Source of the DNA: DB1 sp049323655
GTDB lineage: Bacteria; Desulfobacterota; Desulfobulbia; Desulfobulbales; SURF-16
Assembly (NCBI GenBank): GCA_049323655.1
Contig: JBMONO010000014.1
Span: 38,136 to 102,135, forward strand
Length of the DNA stretch: 64,000 nt
Direction: 5' to 3'
The notes beneath the pieces are model-generated. The model was not told the origin of the DNA. It was given only the letters and a program-made list of their open reading frames with translations, and made no database searches. Made by a program: the position numbers and the translations under genes. Positions 1 through 8,501 of the stretch are shown piece after piece; positions within the stretch are counted from its first letter, which is position 1; each line of letters starts with the position of its first letter.

Positions 1-1
1 C

Positions 2-3000
2 GCTGAGCAGCTCGAAACGTTGGTGGAGCAATTCCCCGACCAGGTTGATTATCTCAACGGCCTGGGCTATACCATGAAGAAAAAGGGCTATTACGGTCGG
101 GCGGTAGAGCTGTTCGATCGGGCCTCCGGCCAGGATCCTGGCAATATTGTTGCCCTGACCGGACTCAGTGAGGGGTTGCTCTCTCTTGGTAATCTGGGCC
201 GGGCCCTGCCCAGACTTGAAGCCCTCTATGAGCGGCGGGGTGATGACGTCGATCTGCAGAAACGTCTGGTCCGTCTTTACCTGGATCTCGGGCTGGCCGC
301 CAAGGCGCAGCCGCTGGCCCTCCGGCTGGCCGATCGGGCCGATGCCGATCCCTCTGACTGGAAACTGGCGGCCCGGGCCCATGACGAGGGGGGGGATGAG
401 GATGTAGCCGCCAGGTGCTGGCAAAAGGTGGTAGCGGCCTTGCCGGCAGACCGCGAGGGGCATGGCTGGCTCGCCTCCTATTACGAAAAACGCGAGAGGT
501 GGCAAGCGGCGCTTGTCCATCTGCGCGCACTGCTCGATGCTGATGAGCACAATCCCGAGCTCCTGGCCCGGGTTGCCGAAGGGCATCTTCGCGCAGGAAA
601 TCCTGCCGAGGCAGTCCTCTTTTACGAAAGATACCTTGCCCTGCGCCCCGACGACAAAGAGATTCTGGGGCGGCTGGTCGCCTTGTTTGGCGAACTCGGT
701 CGCGACGCTGATACCTTGGCCGCTCTCGAACGCTATCTCGCCCTGGAGCCTGCTCCGGCGACTGCTGAATTGCGTCGGGCAGCCTCGCTCTATGAAAGAG
801 CGGGCCGTCATCATGAGGCAATTTCCCTCTACCGCCGCCTGCTGGAAAGAAACCCGGATGATGCCGAGGTACTGGCTGACTTGGCCCGCGCTCTGCTTGC
901 CGTCGGCGACCATGACGGGACGCTGGCGGCCTGGGCTCGCCTTGCCGGGATCTCGCCGGACAGCACGACCGTGTATCGTTCCATGATGGCCCTGCTGATT
1001 CGGTTGGGACGACACGACGAGCTGATTGCTGTTCTGATTGAACTCAACCGCCGGGATCCCGCTGACATGGAAGTGGTCCTTCGTCTTGCCGCTGCCCTTG
1101 TTACCAGGCACGACCTGGCCGGGGCTGAGCGGGTTTTCCTGCCGGTTGCGGAACGGCAGCTTGATGACCCCGACCTGCTCCGGCTGCGGGCCGAAGTTTT
1201 TGAGGGACTCTCTATGCCGGATCACGCCTTGAACGATTATCTCGCCCTGGCAAACGCCGGTGCCGCGACGCCGGAGCTGCGGGTTAAATGTTTGGAGCTG
1301 GCCGCCGCCATGGGTCGGATGTCACTGGCCGCAACCTTGCTTAAACAAGTTGATGACGAATCTTTATCTCCCGAATATCTGCTGCGGGTTGCCAATGGTT
1401 TCCGGGATGGTTGTCATTACGAGACCGCCCACAATCTCTATAGGCAATTACTCGACTCCACCGAGGAACCGGAACTGCGGCGCCGGCTTCTGCTTGCCTT
1501 TGCCCGATCCTATGAGCAGCAATTTCTTGTTTTTGAGGCGGAACAGGTTTTCCGCCTCGCCTTGCTTGAGCATCCTGCTGATGTCGAAATTCTTGGCTGT
1601 CTTGTCGATCTGCAGCTCAAGGCGGGATATGTTGGTGAAGCAGCCCTCTGGCTTGAACAACTCGAATCCTTGTCAGCTGCTCAACAGGCAGAGGCCGGAG
1701 GTGAGAAAGCGGGACGTTGGTTGGCCCAGTTATTGGAGGGCCGACTCCTGACTCACGCCGGCAAGTTTTCCGCGGCCCGGAAAAGAATACACCTTCTGCT
1801 GGAGGCGATGGCGGAAGATGGAGCCGGTACGACTTTTTTTTTCAACGGCAGATCGCTTGCCGACCTGGCCAGGCTGGAGTTGGCCCGCGCCTGGCTCGGT
1901 CTGGAGGAGTATGACGAGGCGGAACGACAGTGTCGCCTGTTGATGGAGCATGATGCCGGCGACCTAGACAGTCGCGTCCTGCTGCAGAAGATTGTCGCAG
2001 CCCAGGGGGATGATGCCCGCCTTGCGGTTGTTCGTAGTGGGCTGCTGGCGGCCGCCGACCGTGATCTCGGCAGGATGATGCGGCTTCATGATGCCTATCG
2101 ACGGGCAGGGATGAAAGAGGACATGATCGGCAGCGCGGAACTCGCCGTCGCCATGGGAGCCGATTCCTTTACTGCGCGTTTTCGACTTGCCCGGATCCTG
2201 GCCGTGGCCGGCAATCATCGTCAGGCCCTCACCGCGATAAACGATCTGCTCGGTGACTTTCCGGAAAACACGGCGTTACAGGTTCTCGGCGCCCGTGCCG
2301 CCTTCACCCTTGGCCTGGATGAAACCGCTCTTTCCTATTGCGACACCATTCTCGCCGCCCAACCATACCGGGCAGACATGCAGCTGCTCAAAGCGAGAAT
2401 TTTCTGGCGACAGCCCGACTGGGGCGAGTCGTTGCCCGTGTATGAAAATTATCTAATCCCGGCGGTCCGTGATCTGCTGATCGAACAGGCACAAGGCAAG
2501 GGGCTGTTCGTGCCTGCCGAGACCGAGGTCTCGCTCTGGCAGCGGCTGACATTCGCCCCTCCGGCCAAAGATCTCTTTGTTGACCGTATAATGACACCGG
2601 CCTTTGCCGTTGCGCCCGGCAACCGTGAGTTGAAAAAAATCGCAGCGTCCCTTTTTTCCCGCTATAGGTGGCAACAGCGCTTTGCCGGTGAGTTGGCCGC
2701 CCGACGCCTTGTCGAGCAGCGGGATGATTTTCAGGCAGCTGACCTCTTTCGGCAGCTGACGGAGCGCTACCCCGAGGATCAGTCCCTGTTTTTCGATCTT
2801 GCCGGCATTCACAGCAGACTCGATCAGCTTGGCGATGAAGCGCTTTTGTATAAGCGCCTGGCGGAGATCGATCCTCACTACCCCGGCCTGCAGGAGGCCA
2901 TTGAGCGGAACCGGCTCAAACGACAGCCGCGGTTTACCGCCGCCTATCGTTATGCAACCGAGGATGGCTGGGACGGCTATCAGTCCATCAGAAAACATGC

Positions 3001-3841
3001 CCTTGATGTTGGCGGCTGGGCCTCAATGCAGCCGGGTAATGACGTGGATGTGACGCTTTCGACCATCGGTTACAGTTCGGCGGACGCGGATGATTCGATG
3101 AGATCGCAAAGGGCCTTTGTCTCTTTTGACAAAAACCTGCTCGATCGCTTTGACCTTACCCTGGGCGGCGGGGTGGAGAGCTTTGACGGGGACTACGCTG
3201 ATGCCGGTCTGATTGAGTGCGGGCTGAAAGGCAGAGTGAGCGACCGACTGCGGGGCGAAGTCAGCTATGAACGGGATGTGGTGGACGACACGGTGGCCAG
3301 CCTCAGCCGCACTGTTATGGCGGAAAATCTCCGGGCAGGACTTTTCCTCGGAATTCTGCCGCGACTGCTGACCGGTGGTGATTACGACTACACGACCTAT
3401 TCAGACGGTAATAATATGATGGGGTATTCGTTCTGGGCCAGTTATATTCTGCTGCCTGAGCCAACCTCCCTGCAGGTGCGCTTCAATTACCGCTTCATGG
3501 ATACCGAGGAAGGCGGCAACGATCGGGGACCGTTACTGGATGACGGCTTTGCCGCTGACGACCATCCCTACTGGACCCCGAGAAATTATTGGAAAAATGG
3601 ATATGCCGTCCTGTGGACCCATAAATTATCCGCGGATACTCTTGAACGCGGCACGCCAAGTTATTATAGTGCCGAATATCTTGTCGAATATGATGCCAAC
3701 GGCCATATGCTGCAAACGGTCAGGGGCGGGTTTTCCCTTGAGCTGTCAAAAAACTGGATGCTTGAATCCGCGGCTCGACTGGTACTGTCTGATGAATATC
3801 GAGCAAAGGATCTCAGTCTGACTGCCGTCTATCGCTGGTAG
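2..3841 (+). CDS. TPR-repeat protein with C-terminal outer-membrane beta-barrel (partial, 5' end outside window)
   Basis: The reading frame is open from base 2, so the gene enters from the left and its start is not seen; 1279 residues are visible. Roughly the first 950 are degenerate TPR helices (recurring A..LY.R.L...P.D...L..LA patterns), which normally form a periplasmic superhelix that binds partner proteins. From about nt 2930 the sequence turns into alternating polar/aromatic beta strands and ends in SLTAVYRW, a terminal aromatic typical of outer-membrane barrels recognised by the BAM machinery. TPR scaffold plus barrel is the architecture of exopolysaccharide export porins (BcsC, PgaA, PelB). 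No synthase or other polysaccharide gene is visible to decide which. The role in polysaccharide export is inferred; the architecture is seen. A strong terminator follows 170 bp downstream. Confidence 0.75.
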   Translation, partial: AEQLETLVEQFPDQVDYLNGLGYTMKKKGYYGRAVELFDRASGQDPGNIVALTGLSEGLLSLGNLGRALPRLEALYERRGDDVDLQKRLVRLYLDLGLAAKAQPLALRLADRADADPSDWKLAARAHDEGGDEDVAARCWQKVVAALPADREGHGWLASYYEKRERWQAALVHLRALLDADEHNPELLARVAEGHLRAGNPAEAVLFYERYLALRPDDKEILGRLVALFGELGRDADTLAALERYLALEPAPATAELRRAASLYERAGRHHEAISLYRRLLERNPDDAEVLADLARALLAVGDHDGTLAAWARLAGISPDSTTVYRSMMALLIRLGRHDELIAVLIELNRRDPADMEVVLRLAAALVTRHDLAGAERVFLPVAERQLDDPDLLRLRAEVFEGLSMPDHALNDYLALANAGAATPELRVKCLELAAAMGRMSLAATLLKQVDDESLSPEYLLRVANGFRDGCHYETAHNLYRQLLDSTEEPELRRRLLLAFARSYEQQFLVFEAEQVFRLALLEHPADVEILGCLVDLQLKAGYVGEAALWLEQLESLSAAQQAEAGGEKAGRWLAQLLEGRLLTHAGKFSAARKRIHLLLEAMAEDGAGTTFFFNGRSLADLARLELARAWLGLEEYDEAERQCRLLMEHDAGDLDSRVLLQKIVAAQGDDARLAVVRSGLLAAADRDLGRMMRLHDAYRRAGMKEDMIGSAELAVAMGADSFTARFRLARILAVAGNHRQALTAINDLLGDFPENTALQVLGARAAFTLGLDETALSYCDTILAAQPYRADMQLLKARIFWRQPDWGESLPVYENYLIPAVRDLLIEQAQGKGLFVPAETEVSLWQRLTFAPPAKDLFVDRIMTPAFAVAPGNRELKKIAASLFSRYRWQQRFAGELAARRLVEQRDDFQAADLFRQLTERYPEDQSLFFDLAGIHSRLDQLGDEALLYKRLAEIDPHYPGLQEAIERNRLKRQPRFTAAYRYATEDGWDGYQSIRKHALDVGGWASMQPGNDVDVTLSTIGYSSADADDSMRSQRAFVSFDKNLLDRFDLTLGGGVESFDGDYADAGLIECGLKGRVSDRLRGEVSYERDVVDDTVASLSRTVMAENLRAGLFLGILPRLLTGGDYDYTTYSDGNNMMGYSFWASYILLPEPTSLQVRFNYRFMDTEEGGNDRGPLLDDGFAADDHPYWTPRNYWKNGYAVLWTHKLSADTLERGTPSYYSAEYLVEYDANGHMLQTVRGGFSLELSKNWMLESAARLVLSDEYRAKDLSLTAVYRW

Positions 3842-4008
3842 CAGGTCGGGTGCGTATTTTTCTGGAAGAGTAGCGGCGTACAGGGTGTTGCCGGGCTGCG
3901 TCGGTGGTGGGATAGATAGATGACAGGCGTGTTGCGGCTCAAGCCTGTGCAGACATTTTTCCTGTTTCGCAGCGGTTGATGATGAAACCAGTCTGCTGGT
4001 TTCCGTGA

Positions 4009-4038
4009 AGAGATCCGTTCCCGGATCTCTCTTTTTTT
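4009..4038 (+). terminator. Rho-independent terminator after the TPR/barrel gene
   Basis: A perfect 9-bp stem (AGAGATCCG at 4009-4017 with CGGATCTCT at 4022-4030), a 4-base loop, and then C followed by seven Ts (4032-4038). It is oriented to end transcripts from the upstream barrel gene. Confidence 0.85.
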
Positions 4039-4167
4039 GATGGTCTCGCAAAAACTGAAAATCAACCACTGAGACCACGGAGCACAAAGAGATAACCGGC
4101 TGCATTGCTCGTATTTTCTCTGTGTCCTCTGTGCTCTCGGCGGGAAAAGACTTTTTGCGACGCCATC
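4039..4167. repeat. Intergenic repeat R1, copy 1 (complete, MITE-like)
   Basis: The element is bounded by imperfect 17-bp terminal inverted repeats: GATGGTCTCGCAAAAAC at 4039 and, on the other strand, GATGGCGTCGCAAAAAG ending at 4167 (14 of 17 match). Inside, CCACTGAGACCACGGAGC on the left is matched in inverted orientation by CTCTGTGTCCTCTGTGCTC on the right, so the whole unit can fold into a long imperfect hairpin. Related copies lie at 25057 and 32356. It has no coding capacity; mobility by an outside transposase is inferred. Confidence 0.7.
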
Positions 4168-4232
4168 TTTTTTGTTTGTTCGCCACAACACATCAAAGAC
4201 GGGCGGATGATTCCGGACCTGGAGGTTAATGA

Positions 4233-4718
4233 ATGATTGAGAGGGTACCGATGTCAAAAGGCGGCTACGCGCGGATGCGGGAGGAATTGACCCGTTTGCA
4301 GCGTGTCGATCGCATCGAGGTGATTAAGGCCATCGAGGTGGCCAGAGGCCATGGCGATCTGAAGGAAAACGCCGAGTATCATGCCGCCAAGGAACGGCAG
4401 AGTCATATCGAGGGCCGGATCATGGAGCTGAAGGACAAGTTGGGTCGGGCCGAAGTGATCGATTGCTCTCAGGTAAGCTGTGATCGAGTCGTATTCGGAA
4501 CGGTGGTGACGGTAGAGGATCTCGACAGCGGCCAGGAAATTGTCTATCAGTTGCTTGGCCCGGAAGAGGCGGACGTGAAAAAGGGCAGTATTTCCGTGTT
4601 GTCGCCGTGGGGCAAGGCGATGCTCGGTAAAAAAATCGGAGATGAATTTGAGGTGAAAACCCCGTCCGGTATCCGGCAGCTGGAGATTCTCGATATCGAA
4701 AAGGGGTCGGATGAGTAA
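4233..4718 (+). CDS. greA: Transcription elongation factor GreA
   Basis: 161 residues, the usual GreA length. The N-terminal coiled-coil carries the GreA signature (GDLKENAEYHAAKERQ, with the acidic tip residues D and E) that reaches into the RNA polymerase secondary channel and stimulates cleavage of backtracked RNA. The C-terminal FKBP-like domain follows (GTVVTVEDLDSGQEIVYQLLGPEEADVKKGSISVLSPWGKAMLGKKIGDEFEVKTPSG). The ATG at 4233 has a good ribosome-binding site (GGAGG at 4221-4225). The usual GreA start is close to an internal Met 7 residues later (MSKGGYARM), so a shorter form from nt 4251 is possible. No promoter is obvious. The upstream gap is filled by a terminator and repeat, so the gene probably has its own transcript. 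Confidence 0.97.
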   Translation: MIERVPMSKGGYARMREELTRLQRVDRIEVIKAIEVARGHGDLKENAEYHAAKERQSHIEGRIMELKDKLGRAEVIDCSQVSCDRVVFGTVVTVEDLDSGQEIVYQLLGPEEADVKKGSISVLSPWGKAMLGKKIGDEFEVKTPSGIRQLEILDIEKGSDE

Positions 4719-4865
4719 GGGGCAGGGGCTGGATGGCGAAAGGGTGCGTCTCTTCCGTCATCCGCAGACGACACAAAAATGGCGTGCTGTTGCCTGAGAC
4801 CAGGGGAGATAGCGCCTTGTCGTCGTCGGTGTGAGCGGTGGCAGTCGGGTTGAGGCCCGAGCCGA

Positions 4866-5456
4866 TCAGTTGTCGCGGGTGGTCAATCCGTGCAGAAAAA
4901 TATCACTGATCTGTTTTGCGGTTTCCTCAAGGGTGTAATGGGGTTTGGCCGACAGCGCCCACAGGCGTGACATCTCGTCAAGCGCCCCGAAAAAGGCGCG
5001 TTTGACCACGCCGGGCATCACCTCCTGGCGGAAATGACCGGACTCCTGGCCTTTACGAACAATATCGGAAATGATATCGATATATTCGATGAATTTGGTG
5101 TTGCGGTACTCCTTGATGAACTTGTTGCTCTGTCTGAGTTCCATCTGCAGCACCTCCACCAGTTCCTTCTGGTCTTCCAGTAGGCTGAGATGGTGCCTGG
5201 CATAGATTTCCAGCATTTTGGCCGGGTCGGTCTCGTTTTCCAGGAGCAGTTTCACCTTGACGATGATCTTGCCGATTTCATCCTCAAAAAGGGAGATGAG
5301 GATATCGTATTTGTTGTTGAAATAGAGATAGATAGTACCGTCCGCCACCTTGGCTTCCTTGGCGATGTCGGAAATTCTGGCATTGAAGAAGCCTTTGCGG
5401 GCAAATACCTTGACTGCGGCCTGGGTGATTTTTTGATGCTTATCTGAAACTCTCAT
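4866..5456 (-). CDS. TetR/AcrR-family transcriptional regulator (FadR-like)
   Basis: 196 residues. The N-terminal TetR DNA-binding domain is clear: a helix (KITQAAVKVFARKGFFNARISDIAKEAKVADGTIYLYFNNKYDIL) in which IAKEAKVADGTIYLYF is the helix-turn-helix, about residues 26-45. The C-terminal half is helical and ligand-binding, with a resemblance to acyl-CoA-responsive FadR/YsiA regulators (inferred from overall sequence feel, not proven). No Shine-Dalgarno is evident before the ATG at 5456. The upstream DNA carries a promoter facing this gene (5669-5697) and a perfect inverted repeat (5643-5658) just downstream of the predicted transcription start, which suggests autorepression. Neither neighbour (greA, purD-purE) is an obvious target; the regulon is unknown. 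Confidence 0.9.
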   Translation of the reverse strand: MRVSDKHQKITQAAVKVFARKGFFNARISDIAKEAKVADGTIYLYFNNKYDILISLFEDEIGKIIVKVKLLLENETDPAKMLEIYARHHLSLLEDQKELVEVLQMELRQSNKFIKEYRNTKFIEYIDIISDIVRKGQESGHFRQEVMPGVVKRAFFGALDEMSRLWALSAKPHYTLEETAKQISDIFLHGLTTRDN

Positions 5457-5642
5457 CAGTAGAAAACTATTGTTTGCTTTAGTTTCGAAAGTGCTGTTGC
5501 CAACCGATTCCGTTTTTTTGTAATTAAAGAAAATCGCTGACTTACTTTTTTCTTTTGTTTAAAGTATGATTCTGGTTTGGGGAAAAAAATGAGAATGGAG
5601 AATGCACACGCTGTCATGATAAGACAAAAATATGCATTTTTT

Positions 5643-5658
5643 ATGAATAATGATTCAT
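5643..5658. promoter_or_regulatory. Candidate operator of the TetR/FadR-like regulator
   Basis: Perfect inverted repeat ATGAAT-AATG-ATTCAT. It lies between the two promoter cores and the regulator gene, immediately downstream of the predicted start for the minus promoter. The half-site (TGAAT..ATTCA) resembles FadR-type TetR operators such as that of Bacillus FadR. Operator function is inferred. Confidence 0.5.
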
Positions 5659-5661
5659 TTT

Positions 5662-5689
5662 TTGACATATCATAGAGATCGAATATGAC
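5662..5689 (+). promoter_or_regulatory. Sigma70-like promoter toward purD-purE
   Basis: Consensus -35 TTGACA (5662-5667), 16-bp spacer, -10 TATGAC (5684-5689). It directs transcription rightwards, about 300 bp upstream of the purD start, and overlaps the minus promoter. Confidence 0.4.
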
Positions 5690-5697
5690 TCTGTCAA
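5669..5697 (-). promoter_or_regulatory. Sigma70 promoter of the TetR gene
   Basis: On the minus strand, consensus -35 TTGACA (5697 to 5692), 17-bp spacer, -10 TATGAT (5674 to 5669). Transcription would start near 5662 and give a leader of about 205 nt before the TetR ATG. Confidence 0.6.
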
Positions 5698-5829
5698 GCG
5701 TAAAATTGCGGGGTTGCGCGAAAAGCCGCCTGTATCGTGTCTTTTATTTGCTAACTGATTGATTTATTGAATAAAGAAGATTGAGGCCAACCGCGCGAAT
5801 TCCCCGGGTATCCCGGTGCCGGAATGATT

Positions 5830-5928
5830 GATGGTCATGCAAAAAAACTCGCAAACCATGGCAGGCGGGAAAGTGAAAACAGCGAGTTACAGTGTACCGT
5901 CCGCCGGAATCGTCGCTTTTTACGGTTC
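5830..5928. repeat. Intergenic repeat R2, copy A
   Basis: Begins GATGGTCATGCAAAAAAC and ends GCTTTTTACGGTTCC. It lines up along its length with 25197-25289, including the middle block (GTGAAAACAGCGAGTTACA against ATGAAACAACGAGTTGCAA). The termini are imperfect inverted repeats and resemble those of R1. It ends about 65 bp before the purD start. Confidence 0.6.
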
Positions 5929-5993
5929 CGCCACTGATTGGTCGGTTGGATCTGTTTTATTGTGTATGGAAAAATGAGCACAGGAGAGAGAGG

Positions 5994-7757
5994 ATGAAAA
6001 TTTTAGTTGTGGGTTCCGGCGGTCGGGAGCATGCCCTGGTCTGGAAACTTGCCCAGAGCCCGAAGACGGAGACGATTTACTGCGCGCCCGGCAATGCCGG
6101 CATCACCACCCTGGCGAAGTGTGTCGATATCAGGGCCAGCGACGTTGACGGCCTGTTGGCCTTTGCCCTGCGGGAAAAGATTGATCTGACCGTGGTCGGA
6201 CCGGAGGAGGCTTTGACTCTTGGTATCGTTGACCGCTTTACCGCCGCCGGTTTGAAAATTTTCGGACCTGACAGCAAGGCGGCGGTGCTGGAGGGCAGCA
6301 AGGTCTTTACCAAAACTCTGCTGGAAAAGTATGCGATTCCTTCCGGATTTTTCCGGGCATTTACCGAGCGAAACCAGGCGTTTGCCTATCTTGAAGAAGT
6401 CGGAGCGCCGGTGGTGGTCAAGGCCGACGGTCTGGCCGCCGGTAAGGGGGTGGTGGTGGCCCGAACCCTTGACGAGGCGCGTCGGGCGGTCGATCTCATT
6501 CTTACCGATAAGGCCTTTGGCGAGGCGGGCAGTCAGGTGGTGATCGAGGAATTCCTGCCGGGCGAGGAGGCCTCTTTTCTGGCCTTCACCGATGGCAGGA
6601 CCGTGTTGCCGTTGCCCACCTCCCAGGACCATAAGGCGGCTTTTGACGGCGACACCGGTCCCAATACCGGTGGCATGGGTGCCTATTCGCCAGCCCCGGT
6701 GGTGACCGATGAGATTCATCGTCAGGTCATGGAAACCATTATGCTACCTACGGTCAGGGCCATGGAGGCGGAGGGGCGTCCGTATAAAGGAGTGCTCTAT
6801 GCCGGGCTGATGATCCACCAGGGGGTAGCCAGGGTGCTGGAGTTCAACTGCCGTTTCGGCGATCCCGAAGCGCAGCCGCTCCTCATGCGGCTGCAAAACG
6901 ATCTGGTCGATGTCCTGCTGGCGGTGATCGAGGCAAGGCTTGGGGAAATCAGCCTTGTGATTGATCCGCGCCCGGCGGTCTGCGTGGTCATGGCTGCGGG
7001 CGGCTATCCGGGCGCCTATGAAAAAGGCAAAAAAATCAAAGGACTGGATGAGGCGGCTGGCGATGATGTGGTGGTTTTTCATGCCGGTACTGCCCTGAAA
7101 AAGGAAAAAATTGTCACCAACGGCGGCCGGGTGCTTGGGGTCACCGCCCTGGGGGATTCCCTGCAAGCGGCGATAGACCGGGCCTATGCGGCGGTCGAAA
7201 AGATCTCCTGGAAAAATTGTTTTTACCGAAAAGATATCGGCATGAAGGCGCTTGCACGCGGAAAACGGACGGTCAGGGTTGGCATTGTCATGGGCAGTGA
7301 TTCGGATCTACCGGTGATGAAGGCGGCCAGCGATTTTCTCACGGAGGTGGGGATCGGCTGGGAGATGACGGTGGCGTCCGCTCATCGGACCCCGGAACGG
7401 GCGGGTCGCTATGCCTCCTCGGCCCGGGAGCGGGGACTCAAGGTGATCATTGCCGGCGCTGGCATGGCCGCCCATCTGGCCGGCGTTCTTGCCGCTCATA
7501 CCACCCTGCCGGTCATCGGCGTGCCGATTGAAGCCTCTGCCTTGCAGGGGTTTGATTCCCTGCTTTCCACCGTGCAAATGCCGCCGGGTATCCCGGTGGC
7601 GACCATGGCCATCGGCAAGGCGGGCGCGAAAAACGCCGCCATTTTGGCAACCCAGATTCTGGCCGTGACTGATGAAGTATTGATGGAGAAAATGGTTGCC
7701 TTCAAAGCGAAAATGGCCCGCGAGGTCGAAGAAAAGGCGGCCAGGCTGCAGATGTGA
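5994..7757 (+). CDS. purD-purE: Bifunctional PurD-PurE fusion: phosphoribosylamine-glycine ligase / N5-CAIR mutase
   Basis: A 587-residue protein from ATG 5994, chosen because the PurD N-terminus (MKILVVGSGGREHAL) starts there behind AGGAGAGAGAGG; the frame is open upstream to 5892 but that stretch is not PurD-like. Residues 1 to about 425 are a full ATP-grasp GAR synthetase (VVVKADGLAAGKGVVVA; GPNTGGMGAYSPAP; LEFNCRFGDPEAQPLL). After a short linker, residues from about 427 to the end are PurE (VGIVMGSDSDLPVMK; SAHRTPERA; AGAGMAAHLAGVLAAHTTLPVIGVP). SAHRTP marks class I PurE (N5-CAIR mutase, which works with PurK). The two domains catalyse step 2 and step 6 of IMP synthesis, so this is not a consecutive-step fusion. 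No stop or frameshift lies between them. tsaC follows 21 bp downstream and is probably co-transcribed. Confidence 0.95.
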   Translation: MKILVVGSGGREHALVWKLAQSPKTETIYCAPGNAGITTLAKCVDIRASDVDGLLAFALREKIDLTVVGPEEALTLGIVDRFTAAGLKIFGPDSKAAVLEGSKVFTKTLLEKYAIPSGFFRAFTERNQAFAYLEEVGAPVVVKADGLAAGKGVVVARTLDEARRAVDLILTDKAFGEAGSQVVIEEFLPGEEASFLAFTDGRTVLPLPTSQDHKAAFDGDTGPNTGGMGAYSPAPVVTDEIHRQVMETIMLPTVRAMEAEGRPYKGVLYAGLMIHQGVARVLEFNCRFGDPEAQPLLMRLQNDLVDVLLAVIEARLGEISLVIDPRPAVCVVMAAGGYPGAYEKGKKIKGLDEAAGDDVVVFHAGTALKKEKIVTNGGRVLGVTALGDSLQAAIDRAYAAVEKISWKNCFYRKDIGMKALARGKRTVRVGIVMGSDSDLPVMKAASDFLTEVGIGWEMTVASAHRTPERAGRYASSARERGLKVIIAGAGMAAHLAGVLAAHTTLPVIGVPIEASALQGFDSLLSTVQMPPGIPVATMAIGKAGAKNAAILATQILAVTDEVLMEKMVAFKAKMAREVEEKAARLQM

Positions 7758-7778
7758 GGCGAGTCGTCGGGGCAGCTG

Positions 7779-8435
7779 ATGGTGGAGAAAGAGAAACAGA
7801 ATGGCACGCTGACGGGATCGGCAATAATCCCCGAAGAGCGGGTCGACGAGGCGGTCGACTGGATACGGCGCGGTGGGGTTGTTGCCTTTCCGACGGAAAC
7901 GTATTACGGTCTGGCGGTCAATCCCTTTGACGAGGCAGCGGTTGCCCGTCTCTTTGCCCTGAAGCAAAGACCGTCGTCCAAGCCTATTCTCCTGCTTGTC
8001 GAGGAGGCCGGTCAGTTGGGCCTGCTCACCGATTGTATTCCGCCGCTTTATGCGCCGTTGATGGCATTCTGGCCCGGTCCCCTGACTCTGGTTTTCCCGG
8101 CACGCTCGGCCCTGTCGCCACTTGTCACCGGCAATACCGGGACGGTGGCGGCCAGGATTTCTTCCCATCCGAGCGCCCGTCTGCTGGTCCGCCGTGTCGG
8201 TCATCCCATCACCGCGACCAGCGCCAATATCTCCGGCCAACCGGCCACCGTGTCGGCCGCCGAAGTCGTCGCCGCTTTCGGCCCGTCGGTTGATTGCATT
8301 CTCGACGGCGGTCGCACCCCCGGCGGCAAAGGTTCCACCCTGGTCGGCCTTGCTGCCGATGAGCCTGTGCTGCTGCGGGAGGGGGTGATCGATTTCGTCG
8401 CCATAGAGGAAAAAATTCGATCATGGCGTGCATAA
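7779..8435 (+). CDS. tsaC: L-threonylcarbamoyladenylate synthase (YrdC/Sua5 family)
   Basis: 218 residues. It makes threonylcarbamoyl-AMP from threonine, bicarbonate and ATP, the first step of the universal t6A modification of ANN-decoding tRNAs. Family signatures: GGVVAFPTETYYGLAVNPFD, KQRPSSKPILLLV, FWPGPLTLVF, and the SANISGQPAT loop with SxxS-type ligands. The length fits the short TsaC form without a Sua5 C-terminal domain. The ATG at 7779 has only a weak upstream ribosome-binding site and lies 21 bp after purD-purE, so translation may rely on coupling. Its pathway partner tsaE is in the same window (21635-22105) on the other strand. Confidence 0.95.
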   Translation: MVEKEKQNGTLTGSAIIPEERVDEAVDWIRRGGVVAFPTETYYGLAVNPFDEAAVARLFALKQRPSSKPILLLVEEAGQLGLLTDCIPPLYAPLMAFWPGPLTLVFPARSALSPLVTGNTGTVAARISSHPSARLLVRRVGHPITATSANISGQPATVSAAEVVAAFGPSVDCILDGGRTPGGKGSTLVGLAADEPVLLREGVIDFVAIEEKIRSWRA

Positions 8436-8501
8436 AAATGGTAATTTCATTCCTGATCTGCATACACTATAGAGGCAGCGGCAAGGGAGAGGAGAGGAAA
8501 A

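Larger units (their letters stand above)
3842..4232. other. intergenic region with terminator and repeat element
   Basis: A 391-bp gap between the barrel gene and greA. It holds a small hairpin (7-bp stem, 3985-3991 with 3996-4002), the terminator at 4009-4038, and a 129-bp repeat element at 4039-4167 that begins right after the terminator T-run. I see no convincing gene. The minus-strand ORFs across it are shadows that read through the repeat. Confidence 0.7.
5457..5993. other. AT-rich intergenic region between the TetR gene and purD-purE
   Basis: 537 bp, clearly more AT-rich than the surroundings. Contents from left to right: the 5' leader of the TetR gene (5457 to about 5662), an inverted repeat (5643-5658), overlapping promoter boxes on both strands (5662-5697), about 130 bp without recognisable features, repeat element R2 copy A (5830-5928), and the purD ribosome-binding region. 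A 70-codon minus-strand ORF in the leader (5456-5668) looks like chance. Confidence 0.6.

Noticed and set aside
3746..4257. Minus-strand ORFs of 146 and 142 codons between the barrel gene and greA
   Set aside because: They run across the terminator, the R1 repeat and ends of real genes, and contain no domain.
5456..5668. 70-codon minus-strand ORF upstream of the TetR gene
   Set aside because: It is in the AT-rich leader, covers the candidate operator, has no good ribosome-binding site and no similarity to a known family.
5892..5993. Extended N-terminus for the PurD-PurE protein from an ATG at 5892
   Set aside because: These 34 residues run through repeat R2 and are not PurD-like. ATG 5994 has a strong ribosome-binding site and the family N-terminus.
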